A stretch of DNA of 64,000 bases from Falsiroseomonas bella (GCF_003173615.1 NZ_QGNA01000001.1:1302001-1366000); one strand, 5' to 3'. Shown: positions 38,188-47,089, numbered from the stretch's first letter. Notes: generated by a model not told the origin, from the sequence alone. A program made the numbers and translations.

Positions 38188-39975
38188 TCAGCGCCGGGCG
38201 AACAGCTTTTCCAGCTCCGCCTTGCCGAGGCGGATGAAGGTGGGGCGGCCATGGCTGCAGGTGGCGGCGCGCGGCGTGCGCTCCATGTCGCGCAGCAGCG
38301 CGGCCATCTCGGCCGCCGTGAGCCGCCGCCCCGCGCGGATCGAGCCATGGCAGGCCAGCCGCGCCACCGCGGCGTCCAGCCGGGTGGCGAGCGCCAGGCC
38401 CTCTCCCTCCTCGGCCAGTTCCTCCGCCAGGTCGGCCAGCAGGGGCGCGGGATCGGGATTGCCGAGCAGCGCCGGCAGGGCACGCACCAGCACGGCGCCG
38501 GGGCCGAAGCCCTCGATCTCCAGCCCGAGCCGCTCGAGCGACCCGGCCGCGTCGAGCAGCCGCGCCACCGCGCCGGAGGCAAGTTCCACCACCGCCGGCA
38601 GCAGCAGCGGCTGGGCGCGCACGCCGCCCGCCTCGAGCTGCGCCTTCAGCGCCTCATGCGTCAGGCGCTCATGCGCGGCGTGCTGGTCCACCAGCACCAG
38701 CGCGCCATCCGGCGCCTCGGCGAGCACATAGGTGGAGAGAAGCTGCGCCAGCGGCCGGCCGAGCGGCCCCTCCGCCTCGGGCAGGATCGGATCCGGCATC
38801 GGCGCTGGCGGCGGCGGGGCGAAGCCGAGCGGCAGGCGCGGTGACGGCGGGCGCGGCGGCGTGGGCTGCGGGCGCCAGCCTGCGAAGGACGGCGGCGGGG
38901 ATGGCGGCATGGGCGCGGGTGATGCGGCTTCGGCGAAGCCGGCCATCGCGGCCTCGGGCATGGGTTGCGCCCCCGGCACGGCAGCGACGCCGACCGCCAG
39001 CGCCCGGCGCAGCGCGGAGATGAGCAGCCCGCGCACGCCCTCCGTGTCGCGGAAGCGCAACTCGGTCTTCATCGGGTGGACATTCACGTCCACCGCTTCC
39101 GGCGGCAGGTCGAGGAACAGCGCCGCGGCGGGGTGCCGCCCGCGCGGGATCAGCTCGCGGTAGGCGACGCGCAGCGCGGTGCGCAGCTGCGGATCGCGCA
39201 CCGGGCGGCGGTTCACCACCAGATGCTGCGCGATCCCGGTCGGGCGGTGATGCAGCGGCGCCGCGGCGAGGCCCGACAGCGCAAGCCCCCCGCGCTCCGC
39301 CTGCACCGGCAGCGCCGCGGCCGCGAAATCCGGGCCGAGCAGCGCGGCGATGCGCGCATCGCGCTCCTGGGCCGGCAGCGCCAGCACTGGCCTTCCATCG
39401 CTCTCCACCTGGAAGGCGACGCCGGGCCAGGCCAGCGCGAGTGCGCGCACCGCCTCCAGGCTCGCCTCCGCCTCGCTGCGGGGCGATTTCAGGAAGGCGC
39501 GGCGCGCGGGCGTGGCGAAGAACAGGTCCCGCACCTCCACCCGCGTGCCGGTCGGGCCGGAGGCGGGTGCGACGGCGGAATTGTGGCCGCCCTCCACCGT
39601 GATCGCATGCGCCGCCCCGCCCTCGGGGCGGGAGGTGATGGTCAGCCGCGCCACCGCGCCGATCGAGGGCAGCGCTTCGCCCCGGAAGCCGAGGGTGGCG
39701 ATGCGGAACAGCGTCGCCTCCTCCGGCAGCTTGGAGGTGGCGTGGCGCTCCACCGCCAGGTCGAGCTCGGCGGCGGACATGCCGGCGCCGTCATCCTCCA
39801 CCAGGATGCCGCCGATGCCGCCTTGCTCCAGCCGGACGGCGATGCGCCGCGCGCCGGCATCGAGCGCGTTCTCCACCAGCTCCTTCACGGCGGCGGCCGG
39901 GCGCTCCACCACCTCGCCGGCGGCGATGCGGTTGGCCGTGGTGGGCGGCAGCAGGCGGATTCGCGGCGCGGCCAT
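38188..39975 (-). CDS. mutL: DNA mismatch repair protein MutL (endonuclease type)
   Basis: 595 residues. N-terminal GHKL ATPase (1-330): IAAGEVVERPAAAVKELVEN, EDDGAGMSAAEL, HATSKL, TLGFRGEALPSI, VNVHPMKTELRF. A proline-rich linker (about 335-410) leads to the C-terminal dimerisation domain, which holds DQHAAHERLTHE, matching the endonuclease motif DQHA(X)2E(X)4E, plus ACHGSIRAGRRL and CSHGRPTFIRL. So this MutL should nick DNA itself, as expected for a bacterium without MutH. ATG 39975 begins the conserved MAAPRIRLLPPTTANRIAAG; an in-frame TTG lies at 40011. Confidence 0.95.
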   Translation of the reverse strand: MAAPRIRLLPPTTANRIAAGEVVERPAAAVKELVENALDAGARRIAVRLEQGGIGGILVEDDGAGMSAAELDLAVERHATSKLPEEATLFRIATLGFRGEALPSIGAVARLTITSRPEGGAAHAITVEGGHNSAVAPASGPTGTRVEVRDLFFATPARRAFLKSPRSEAEASLEAVRALALAWPGVAFQVESDGRPVLALPAQERDARIAALLGPDFAAAALPVQAERGGLALSGLAAAPLHHRPTGIAQHLVVNRRPVRDPQLRTALRVAYRELIPRGRHPAAALFLDLPPEAVDVNVHPMKTELRFRDTEGVRGLLISALRRALAVGVAAVPGAQPMPEAAMAGFAEAASPAPMPPSPPPSFAGWRPQPTPPRPPSPRLPLGFAPPPPAPMPDPILPEAEGPLGRPLAQLLSTYVLAEAPDGALVLVDQHAAHERLTHEALKAQLEAGGVRAQPLLLPAVVELASGAVARLLDAAGSLERLGLEIEGFGPGAVLVRALPALLGNPDPAPLLADLAEELAEEGEGLALATRLDAAVARLACHGSIRAGRRLTAAEMAALLRDMERTPRAATCSHGRPTFIRLGKAELEKLFARR

Positions 39976-40071
39976 CGCCACCGGAATGCGCCGGGGCGCG
40001 GCGCCGGGCAAGCGCGAAGCGCCGCTCGGGGGGGCTCCCTTGCCGTGACCGTGAAAATTTTGTCATTGCCC

Positions 40072-40098
40072 GGGAATAAGGGCGGACGCTGGTGCGTC
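40072..40098 (+). promoter_or_regulatory. candidate ECF-sigma promoter for the sigma/anti-sigma/SorAB operon
   Basis: GGGAATAA (40072-40079), 15-bp spacer, CGTC (40095-40098), 31-55 bp upstream of the possible sigma factor starts. GGAATAA...CGTC is the layout seen for several ECF factors, which usually activate their own operon. It is the only such pair I found in the window. An AT-rich run GAAAATTTTGTCA precedes it. Confidence 0.5.
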
Positions 40099-40153
40099 CC
40101 ATGCATCACAACAACCTCGCGACAAGCGGATGCCGGGGATGGGGACGGGAACG

Positions 40154-40672
40154 GTGAGCGAGCGGGACGCGCGCATGGAAGCGCTGATCCCGGCGCTGCG
40201 CCGTTTCGCCTGGTCGCTGAGCCGCAATGCCGACGAGGCCGACGACCTTGTGCAGGACAGCCTGGCGAATGCCCTGGGCGCCTGGCACCAGCGACACGCC
40301 GAGAAGGATCTCCGCGCCTGGCTCTTCAGCATCCTCTACAACCTGCATATCTCGGGGCGCCGGCGCTGGGCGCGCCGATCCCGGCTGCTCGGCGAGGCGC
40401 TGCGCTTCCAGGACGCGGCGACGCCGAGCCACGGCCAGGACGCCGCGGTGCAGTGCGCCCAGGTGCTGCTCCAGCTGGACACCCTGCCGGAGGAACAGCG
40501 CGCGGTGCTGCTGCTGGTCGGCGTCGAGGGGCTTTCCTACGAGGAGGCGGCGCGCGTCCTCGACATCCCGGCCGGCACGGTGATGTCACGCCTGGCGCGG
40601 GGCCGGGAGCGTCTGCGCCGCATGGCGGAGGGACAGCCCGCGCCGGCGTCGCGCCTGCGCCGGGTGGTGTGA
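40154..40672 (+). CDS. ECF-type RNA polymerase sigma factor
   Basis: About 172 residues with regions sigma2 (LIPALRRFAWSLSRNADEADDLVQDSLANAL and DLRAWLFSILYNLH) and sigma4 (TLPEEQRAVLLLVGVEGLSYEEAARVLDIPAGTVMSRLARGRERL, cited in parts). No sigma3, so an ECF factor. GTG 40154 fits the family start; in-frame ATGs at 40130 and 40139 would add 5-8 residues. The anti-sigma gene follows after 4 bp. Likely held inactive by that membrane protein until a signal, perhaps sulfite or oxidative stress, releases it (inference from operon content). Confidence 0.92.
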   Translation: MSERDARMEALIPALRRFAWSLSRNADEADDLVQDSLANALGAWHQRHAEKDLRAWLFSILYNLHISGRRRWARRSRLLGEALRFQDAATPSHGQDAAVQCAQVLLQLDTLPEEQRAVLLLVGVEGLSYEEAARVLDIPAGTVMSRLARGRERLRRMAEGQPAPASRLRRVV

Positions 40673-40676
40673 GCCG

Positions 40677-41492
40677 ATGACCCACCACCCCGAGCCCCCG
40701 ATCGGCGAGGATGACCTGCAGGCGCTGGTGGACGGCCGGCTCGATCCGGCGCGGCTTCCTGCCGTGCAGCGCTATCTGGACGCCCGCCCGGACGAGGCCG
40801 CGCGGGTGCAGGCCTTCATCGCCCAGCGCGACGCGCTCCGCGCCGCGCTCGCCTTCAAGCACGCCGAGCCGATCCCGCCCCGGCTGCGCATCGCGCATCT
40901 GCGCGTCGCTCGCCGGCAGGCGGCCCTGGCCCGCTGGCGCGTCGCGGCGGCGGCGGCGGTGCTGCTGCTGGCGGGCAGCGGCCTCGGCTGGGCGCTGCGC
41001 GGCGCGGTGCAGCCCGAGATCGCCGCCCTGCCGATGCCCGCGCCGGACCGCAGCGCCATGCCGGCACCGCAGGACTGGCCGGGACCCGACACCGATCTCG
41101 CCGCCTGGCTCGAACGCCGGCTGGGGGAGGCGCTGAGCCCGCCCGACCTCGAGGGTTTCGGCTTCACGCTGAAGGCGGCGCAGGTGCTGCCCGACAGCCT
41201 CGGGCCCGCCGCGCTGCTGCGCTACGCGGATGCGGCCGGCACGACACTGACCGTCTGGCGCGGGCCGACACGCGATCCGGTGCCGCGGGAGTTGCGCTGC
41301 GCCGACGTGCCGGGTGGCCTCGTCGCCTACACCTGGTCGGACGGCCAGCGGATGCACGCCGTCACCGCCGCGCTGCCGCGCGACCTGCTGCGCCCGATCG
41401 CGCTCGCGGTCGAGCGCGACCTCAAGGCGCCGCCGCCCGGCGCCTTCCTCACCAGCCGCGCCCGTCGTCCCTGCGACGCGGCGCTGGGCTGA
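40677..41492 (+). CDS. membrane-anchored anti-sigma factor
   Basis: 271 residues. N-terminal cytoplasmic anti-sigma segment (DDLQALVDGRLDPARLPAVQRYLDARPDEAARV, cited across 20-residue parts; GEDDLQALVDGRLDP and YLDARPDEA) without the HxxxCxxC zinc motif, one TM helix at about 86-107 (VAAAAAVLLLAGSGLGWAL) and a periplasmic domain ending in cysteine-containing RARRPCDAALG; a second Cys is in RELRCADVPGG. Two periplasmic cysteines could make it redox-responsive (inference). Co-operonic with the sigma factor (4-bp gap) and with the downstream molybdoenzyme (38-bp gap). Confidence 0.85.
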   Translation: MTHHPEPPIGEDDLQALVDGRLDPARLPAVQRYLDARPDEAARVQAFIAQRDALRAALAFKHAEPIPPRLRIAHLRVARRQAALARWRVAAAAAVLLLAGSGLGWALRGAVQPEIAALPMPAPDRSAMPAPQDWPGPDTDLAAWLERRLGEALSPPDLEGFGFTLKAAQVLPDSLGPAALLRYADAAGTTLTVWRGPTRDPVPRELRCADVPGGLVAYTWSDGQRMHAVTAALPRDLLRPIALAVERDLKAPPPGAFLTSRARRPCDAALG

Positions 41493-41530
41493 ACCGCTCC
41501 ACACAACGTCCAACGGGAGGACATCAGGAC

Positions 41531-42856
41531 ATGACCCTGCGCCACGGCAAGGCCGAACGCTCCATCCAGGAACTCTACCGCGACGACCCCGAGCGCGCGG
41601 ATGCGGTCGCCTTCGGACGGCGCGGCGCGCTGAAGGGCACGGCGCTGGCCGCGATGGGCGGCATGCTCGGCGCCGCCATCCCCTTCGCCGGGCGCATGCC
41701 CGAGGGCACGCTGCCCGCGCTGTTTGCCCGCCCCGCGGCCGCCCAGGGGGCCGCGCCGGCGGTGCTGCGCATGGAAGGCAAGGCGCCGCTGATCCTGCAG
41801 CAGGAGCGCCCGCTGGTCGGCGAGACGCCGGAGCACCTGCTGGACGAGCCGGTGACGAGCTACGCCAACTTCTTCATCCGCAACAATGGCGGCATCCCCG
41901 ACCCGGTCGCCGATCCACGCACCTGGAAGCTCCGCATCGACGGCGAGGTGAACACGCCGCTGGAGCTGACGATGGGTGACCTGGAGAGCCGCTTCCCGGT
42001 TGTCACGCGGCAGCTGCAGATGGAATGCGGCGGCAATGGCCGCGCCTTCTTCGCGCCCCAGACCCGCGGCAACCAGTGGGGCAACGGCGCGATCGGCAAT
42101 GCCGAATGGACCGGCGTCCGCCTGCGCGACGTGCTGCAAGCCGCCGGCGCGAAGGAGACCGCGCGCTACACGGGGCATTTCGGCGCCGACCCGCATCTCT
42201 CGGGCGCGGCGGACAGGGCGGCGATCAGCCGCGGGATGCGCATGGCCAAGGCGATGGACGAGGACACGCTGATCGTCTTCCGCATGAACGGCCAGCCCAT
42301 CCCGCACATCCATGGCGCGCCGCTGCGCCTGCTGGTCCCGGGCTGGCCGGGCAGCCTGAGCCAGAAGTGGCTGACGCGCGTGACGCTGCTGTCGCAGCCG
42401 CACACCGGCGCCGGCATGGGCGGCACCTCCTATCGCATGCCGGTCCGGCCGATCGTGCCGGGCAGCAACAACAACGGCGCCGACTTCGCCGACATGGAGA
42501 GCATGCCGGTGCGCTCCATCCTGTCCTCCCACGCGCATGGCACGCGCTTGCCCGCGGGCACGCGCAGCCTGGATCTGCGCGGCGCGGCCTGGGCCGGTGA
42601 CCTCACGGTGCGCGCGGTGCATGCCAGCGTGGATTTCGGCGCGACCTGGACCGAGATGCAGGTTGCCGCGCCGGCGAACCGCCACGCCTGGCAGCGCTGG
42701 ACGGGTCGTGTGGCCCTGCCCTCCGACGGTTATTACGAGATCTGGTACCGCGCGACGGACAGCGAGGGCCGGATGCAGCCGCATGCGCCGGCCAACTGGA
42801 ACCCGCAGGGCTACGGCGCGAACCCGATCAGCCGCGCCGCGATCCTGGTGGGCTGA
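41531..42856 (+). CDS. SorA-like sulfite oxidase-family molybdoenzyme
   Basis: 441 residues. A Tat-type leader is set well inside the N-terminus (AFGRRGALKGTALAAMGGML, then ...AAAQGA), as in SorA/SoxC proteins. The molybdopterin domain has Cys166 in QMECGGNGRAFF, the molybdenum ligand, with the Arg/His-rich GNQWGNGAIGNAEWTGVRLRD and PHIHGAPLRLLVPGW; a C-terminal Mo-co dimerisation domain follows (RSLDLRGAAWAGDLTVRAVHASVDFGATW region). It should oxidise sulfite or a related reduced sulfur/organic substrate in the periplasm. The monohaem cytochrome gene 3 bp downstream is its likely electron acceptor, as in SorAB. Preceded by GGGAGG. Confidence 0.9.
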   Translation: MTLRHGKAERSIQELYRDDPERADAVAFGRRGALKGTALAAMGGMLGAAIPFAGRMPEGTLPALFARPAAAQGAAPAVLRMEGKAPLILQQERPLVGETPEHLLDEPVTSYANFFIRNNGGIPDPVADPRTWKLRIDGEVNTPLELTMGDLESRFPVVTRQLQMECGGNGRAFFAPQTRGNQWGNGAIGNAEWTGVRLRDVLQAAGAKETARYTGHFGADPHLSGAADRAAISRGMRMAKAMDEDTLIVFRMNGQPIPHIHGAPLRLLVPGWPGSLSQKWLTRVTLLSQPHTGAGMGGTSYRMPVRPIVPGSNNNGADFADMESMPVRSILSSHAHGTRLPAGTRSLDLRGAAWAGDLTVRAVHASVDFGATWTEMQVAAPANRHAWQRWTGRVALPSDGYYEIWYRATDSEGRMQPHAPANWNPQGYGANPISRAAILVG

Positions 42857-42859
42857 GCC

Positions 42860-43342
42860 GTGCTGCGACGCCTGACGCTCGAGACCGTCGTCGTCGCCGG
42901 GCTGGCGGCGTCGGTGCTGCTGGTGATCGTGGAGGGGTCGGGGCCGCATGTCGCCCCGCCCCGCCCGGCCGCCCCGCCGACGCCGGCCGCGCTCGCCTTC
43001 CAGCAGGCGCAGGCCGAGGCCGCCGCGCGAGCCGAGGCGCAGCGCCGCCAGGCGGAGGCCGCGCAGGCCGTGATGCAGCCCGCCGAGGAGGAGACCATCC
43101 TGCCCGAAGGGCATGGACGGGCGGAGACCTTCGGCTACTGCGTGGCCTGCCACAACACCGCGATCATCCGCCGCAGCCACTTCACCCGCGCGCAGTGGGA
43201 CGGGCTGATGGACTGGATGACCGAGAAGCACGGCATGAACGCGCTGGATGGCGAGCTGCGCCAGACGATCGTGGACTATCTCGCCACGCATTTCGGCCCG
43301 CGCCAGGCGCCGGCGCGCGGCGGCAACCCGTTCCTGAACTGA
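42860..43342 (+). CDS. SorB-like monohaem cytochrome c
   Basis: 160 residues. N-terminal uncleaved or signal helix (8-24), an Ala/Gln/Glu-rich coiled linker (45-72), then a class I cytochrome domain with one haem site C94-VA-C97-H98 and a candidate axial Met in WMTEKHGMNALDG. The C-terminal LRQTIVDYLATHFGP is typical of SorB/SoxD-type haem domains. GTG 42860 starts 3 bp after the SorA-like gene, so the two are coupled. It would pass electrons to the respiratory chain. Confidence 0.88.
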   Translation: MLRRLTLETVVVAGLAASVLLVIVEGSGPHVAPPRPAAPPTPAALAFQQAQAEAAARAEAQRRQAEAAQAVMQPAEEETILPEGHGRAETFGYCVACHNTAIIRRSHFTRAQWDGLMDWMTEKHGMNALDGELRQTIVDYLATHFGPRQAPARGGNPFLN

Positions 43343-43557
43343 ACCCGATCCCGTTCGCGCGGAGCCGCCTCCGGTTCCGCGCGACGAGGCGTCGTGTCAT
43401 ACCGGCGAGCCTTTCTGGTGATCCGATGGCGGCCCGCGCGTTTCGCGCGGGCGGAGCGGCCGAATGGCCGCCGCCGCGTGTGCGGCGCAGCCAAGCGAGC
43501 GGATGAGAGCGCCGGCGTCTGAGGGCGTTCTCGGGGCACCGAAAACGCAGGCCGGTA
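43343..43557. repeat. palindrome-rich intergenic repeat (family also at 58681-58811)
   Basis: Between convergent cytochrome genes. It contains two hairpins, 43432-43452 (9-bp stem GCCCGCGCG, loop TTT) and 43456-43471 (GCGGCC/GGCCGC), then 43485-43524, which matches 58771-58811: both read GCGC-AGCCAAGCG...CGGA...GCGCCGGCG-CTGAGG. No ORF with coding character. Confidence 0.65.
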
Positions 43558-44151
43558 TCAGTCCCGATGCGACAGGTAGTGCGCGAGCGCGGCGAGATCC
43601 GCGTCCGTCAGGCCGAACACCGCGCTGTTCATCACCGTGTCGGCGCCGACGCGCTGGCCGTCGCGGTATTCCTTCATGGTGTGCAGCAGGAAGTCCTCCC
43701 GCTGGCCGGTGATGCGCGGGATCTGCTCGCGCCCCGCGAGGCTCGGCAGGTGGCAGGAGGCGCAGTTGCGCGGCCCGATCAACGCCTGGCCGGCGGCAAA
43801 CAGCGCCGGATCCCGCGCATTGCGGTCGTCGGGCGGGCCGGGCGGCAGGCTGGCGAACCAGGCGGCAAGATCCTCGATGTCCTTGTCGGGCATGTTCTGC
43901 GCGAAGGCCTGCATCGCCGGCACCTGGCGGATGCCTTCGCGGAACAGGATCATCTGCAGGGTGATGAAGCCCGGCTGCTGGCCGGCGAGGGACGGGATCC
44001 CCTCCATCTGGCTGCGCCCGTCGGCGCCGTGGCAGTTCGTGCAATGCGCCGTTGCGGCAAGCTCCCGGCCCCGCGCCGCGTCCTGCGCGACGGCGAAGCC
44101 GGGAAGCGCGGCGGCCAGCACGGCCGCCGCGAACAGCACCCGCAGTCTCAC
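43558..44151 (-). CDS. di-haem cytochrome c (c4-like)
   Basis: 197 residues. Signal peptide MRLRVLFAAAVLAAALPGFA plus VAQ. Two haem sites, CTNCHG and CASCHL, each in a class I domain, with axial Met candidates in AMQAFAQNM and TVMNSAVFGL. The pattern GIPSLAGQQPGFITLQMILFREG is typical of cytochrome c4/c553-like electron carriers. The start overlaps the stop of the PQQ-type dehydrogenase by 4 bp (ATGA), so it is likely that enzyme's electron acceptor. Confidence 0.92.
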   Translation of the reverse strand: MRLRVLFAAAVLAAALPGFAVAQDAARGRELAATAHCTNCHGADGRSQMEGIPSLAGQQPGFITLQMILFREGIRQVPAMQAFAQNMPDKDIEDLAAWFASLPPGPPDDRNARDPALFAAGQALIGPRNCASCHLPSLAGREQIPRITGQREDFLLHTMKEYRDGQRVGADTVMNSAVFGLTDADLAALAHYLSHRD

Positions 44152-45365
44152 TGGCGATAGGTGATGCGGTAGATCGCGCCCATCTGCTCGCCCGAGACGA
44201 GCAGCGAGCCGTCGCGCATCACATGCACGTCCACGGGCCGATCGGCGAAGCGCTGGTTGGCGTCGTCGCGCAGGCCGGTCATGAACTCCTCGAGCCGCAT
44301 CACGTTGCCCTGCGAGTCCAGATGCGCGACGACCACGTCGTAGCCGCTCAGCCGCGCCCGGTTCCAGGAGCCGCGGCGGGCGATGAAGATCTGGTTGCGG
44401 TACTGCTCGGGGAACATGGTGCCGGTGTAGAAGCGCATGCCGAGGGCGGCGACATGCGGGCCGAGCAGCGCGGCGGGCTGCACGAAGCCGCTGCAGGCGT
44501 GCCCCATGTTGTGCTGCGGATCCGCGGCGCCGCCCGAGCAGAAGGGGAAGCCATGGTCCTCCCCGCTCTGGCGGATGCGGTGGAGCGTGTCCTGCGGCCA
44601 GTCGTTGCCGGCCCAGTCGCGGCCGTTGTTGGTGGCGTAGAGCTCCCGCGTCACCGGATGATGCGCCATGCCGACGCTGTTCCGGATGCCGCGCGCCTCG
44701 ATCCGGCGGTCGCTGCCATCGGGCTTGAAGGAGACCAGCAGGGCGAACTTGTCGCGGTCCGTCTGGCAGACGTTACAGTTCACGCCGACATTGGTGTAGA
44801 TCCGCCCGTCCGGGCCCAGGATGGTGAACTTCCAGTGGTGGTTGCCGCCATGCTCCTGCTCCGTCGGCAGGCCGAAGGCGGCCGTCATGTCCACCGGCTG
44901 CGGCACGTTGTCGAGATTCGCCTCGATGTTGTCGTAGCGCAGCACGCGGTTGACCGCGATCACGTAGAGGCTGTCGCCCACCATCACCACGCCGTTCGGC
45001 TGCGCCAGACCCTGCGCGATGACGCGCGTGCGGGTCGTCCCGTCCGGGTTGCGGCTGATCGCGTAGACGCGGCCGATGGCGCGCGTTCCGGCGAAGATCG
45101 TCCCGTTCGGCCCCTCGGTCATCATCCGCACGCCCGGCATGCCATGCGCATACACCTCGGCGTGGAAGCCGGGCGGCAGACGCAGCGCACCGACCGGCAC
45201 CTGATCGAGCGGCGTGACCGTCAGGCGCGGCGCATGTGGGGCGAGGGTGGAGCCTTCGGGCCGTCCGACAGCCCAGCCGGGCACTGGTGCGGCGGGGGCC
45301 TGTGCGAAGGCGGGCAGCGCTGTGGCGGCGGCGATCAGGCCGGCCGCGAGGGTCTGGCGGATCAT
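44148..45365 (-). CDS. PQQ-dependent sugar dehydrogenase-like protein (sorbosone dehydrogenase family)
   Basis: 405 residues with signal peptide (MIRQTLAAGLIAAATALPAF AQA, split for length). Six-bladed propeller repeats are visible (EGPNGTIFAGTRAIGRVYAI, LAQPNGVVMVGDSLYVIAVN, LGPDGRIYTNVGVNCNVCQT, ELYATNNGRDWAGNDWPQD, RDGSLLVSGEQMGAIYRI). GSDH/sorbosone dehydrogenases oxidise aldoses or sorbosone in the periplasm; cysteine pairs (CNVCQ, FCSGG...HACSG) probably form disulfides. GGAG before ATG 45365. The overlapping cytochrome gene supports an oxidoreductase role, but PQQ binding is inferred. Confidence 0.86.
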   Translation of the reverse strand: MIRQTLAAGLIAAATALPAFAQAPAAPVPGWAVGRPEGSTLAPHAPRLTVTPLDQVPVGALRLPPGFHAEVYAHGMPGVRMMTEGPNGTIFAGTRAIGRVYAISRNPDGTTRTRVIAQGLAQPNGVVMVGDSLYVIAVNRVLRYDNIEANLDNVPQPVDMTAAFGLPTEQEHGGNHHWKFTILGPDGRIYTNVGVNCNVCQTDRDKFALLVSFKPDGSDRRIEARGIRNSVGMAHHPVTRELYATNNGRDWAGNDWPQDTLHRIRQSGEDHGFPFCSGGAADPQHNMGHACSGFVQPAALLGPHVAALGMRFYTGTMFPEQYRNQIFIARRGSWNRARLSGYDVVVAHLDSQGNVMRLEEFMTGLRDDANQRFADRPVDVHVMRDGSLLVSGEQMGAIYRITYRQ

Positions 45366-45508
45366 GGATGCTCCTCTCCCGAGTGCGCCGCCTGTTGCCG
45401 ACGGCCACTTTGATCGAGGATGTCCGAATGCATGGCGATCCGCAACAGGCGCGCGGCGTCGCGCCGACGCGCATGACAAGTCAGGATCAATTCGGGCAGA
45501 AGGACAGC

Positions 45509-47089
45509 ATGATCCAGCTTCGCCGTCGCCACCTGCTGGCCGCCACCCTCGCCTTGCCCGCGCTGCGCCCGGCCGCCGCGCAGGGCGCCGCGCGCATCGC
45601 GCTGCTGCACCTCAACGACTTCCACAGCCGGCATGAGGGGGCGCAGGCCAATGGCGCCGCCTGCCGGCCGAATGCCGATTGCCTGGGCGGCAGCGCGCGC
45701 CTCGTCGCCGCGGTGAAGGCCGCGCGCGCCGCCGCGGCGGCGGAAGGCCGCGCGAGCCTCGCGCTCGATGCCGGCGACCAGTTCATGGGCAGCCTTTTCT
45801 ACACCTACCACCGGGGCCTCGCGGAGGCGGCGATCCAGCAGGAATGGGGCTGCGAGGCCATGACCCTCGGCAACCACGAATTCGACAACGGGCCAGGGAA
45901 TGCGGCGCGCTACATCCGCGCGCTCGGCGTGCCGGTGCTGGCCGCCAACCTCGACGCGTCGGCCGAGCCTTCGCTCGACGGGCTGGTGCGGCCCTTCGTC
46001 GCCTTCGGGCGCGGCGGTGCGCGGATCGTGGTGATCGGGCTGATCACGGAGGAGACGCCGCATGTCTCCTCGCCCGGCCCGAACCTCCGCTTCCGCTCGG
46101 CGGAGGAGGCGGCGGAGCGTGCCATCGCGATGGCGCGCGCCGAGGGGCCTGCCACCATCGTGCTGCTCTCCCATCGCGGCCTCGCGGCCGACCAGCGCCT
46201 TGCGGAGCGCTTGCGCGGCGTGGACGTGATCATCGGCGGCCATTCCCACACGATCCTGGCGAACCGCGCAGACGCGGCGGGGCCCGCGCCGACGCTGGTG
46301 GACGGGCCGGACCGGACGGTGCGCATCGTGCAGGCGGGCGCGCTCGGGCGGTTCCTCGGGCGGCTCGACCTCGACCTGGATGCGACGGGGCGCGTCGTCG
46401 CGCATGGCGGCGATCCGGTGGAGCTGACGCCTGCCCTCGCCGAGGATGCGGAGGCGGCGGCCATCGTCGCGCGCTTCGCCGCGCCGCTCGGCGAGATGCG
46501 CGCGCGGGCCGTGGCGCCGGCGCTGGCGCCCTTCGACAACGGCAGCTGTCGCACGCAGGAATGCGCGATCGGCAACCTGATCGCCGAGGCGATGCTGGCC
46601 GCGACGCCCGGCGCCGACATCGCGCTGCAGAATGGCGGCGGCATCCGCGCGAGCCTGCCGGCGGGGATGATCACCTATGGCGACGTGCTGACCGTGCTGC
46701 CCTTCGGCAACACGGTGGCGACGGCCACGATTCGCGGCGCGACCCTGCTGGCCGCGCTGGAGAACGGCCTCTCGCAGCCGGGCGCGGGGCGCTTCCCGCA
46801 GATCGCCGGGCTGCGCATCGAGGCGGACCTGAACGCGCCGGCCGGACGCCGCCTGGTCTCGGCCGAGGTGCTGCGCGGCGAGCGCGCCGGGCGCGTGGAC
46901 CCGGAGCGCGCCTATCGCATCGTCACCAACAACTTCCTGCGCGCCGGCGGCGACGGCTACACCATGCTGCGCGACGCCGCGCTGGAGGCATACGATTCCG
47001 GGCCGCTGCTGGAGGAGATCGTCGCGGCGCACCTGACCGCGCTGGCGCCGGCCCAGCCGCGCACCGACGGGCGCATCCGCCTGCGATGA
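45509..47089 (+). CDS. 5'-nucleotidase / 2',3'-cyclic phosphodiesterase family protein
   Basis: 526 residues, periplasmic (signal peptide MIQLRRRHLLAATLALPALR PAAAQ, split for length). Calcineurin-like N-terminal domain with metal ligands in LLHLNDFHSR, LDAGDQFMGSLF, LGNHEFDNG, LSHRGL and GGHSHT. The C-terminal 5'-nucleotidase domain has ALQNGGGIRASLPAGMITYGD, LPFGNTV and NFLRAGGDGYTML. Hydrolyses extracellular nucleotides to nucleosides plus phosphate. AAGGA 4-8 nt before ATG 45509. The methyltransferase gene overlaps its stop by 4 bp. Confidence 0.93.
   Translation: MIQLRRRHLLAATLALPALRPAAAQGAARIALLHLNDFHSRHEGAQANGAACRPNADCLGGSARLVAAVKAARAAAAAEGRASLALDAGDQFMGSLFYTYHRGLAEAAIQQEWGCEAMTLGNHEFDNGPGNAARYIRALGVPVLAANLDASAEPSLDGLVRPFVAFGRGGARIVVIGLITEETPHVSSPGPNLRFRSAEEAAERAIAMARAEGPATIVLLSHRGLAADQRLAERLRGVDVIIGGHSHTILANRADAAGPAPTLVDGPDRTVRIVQAGALGRFLGRLDLDLDATGRVVAHGGDPVELTPALAEDAEAAAIVARFAAPLGEMRARAVAPALAPFDNGSCRTQECAIGNLIAEAMLAATPGADIALQNGGGIRASLPAGMITYGDVLTVLPFGNTVATATIRGATLLAALENGLSQPGAGRFPQIAGLRIEADLNAPAGRRLVSAEVLRGERAGRVDPERAYRIVTNNFLRAGGDGYTMLRDAALEAYDSGPLLEEIVAAHLTALAPAQPRTDGRIRLR

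Noticed and set aside
42860-43342. The Ala/Gln-rich linker of the SorB-like cytochrome considered as a TolA-like energy-transducing protein
   Set aside because: The CxxCH site and cytochrome fold C-terminal to the linker explain the protein better.
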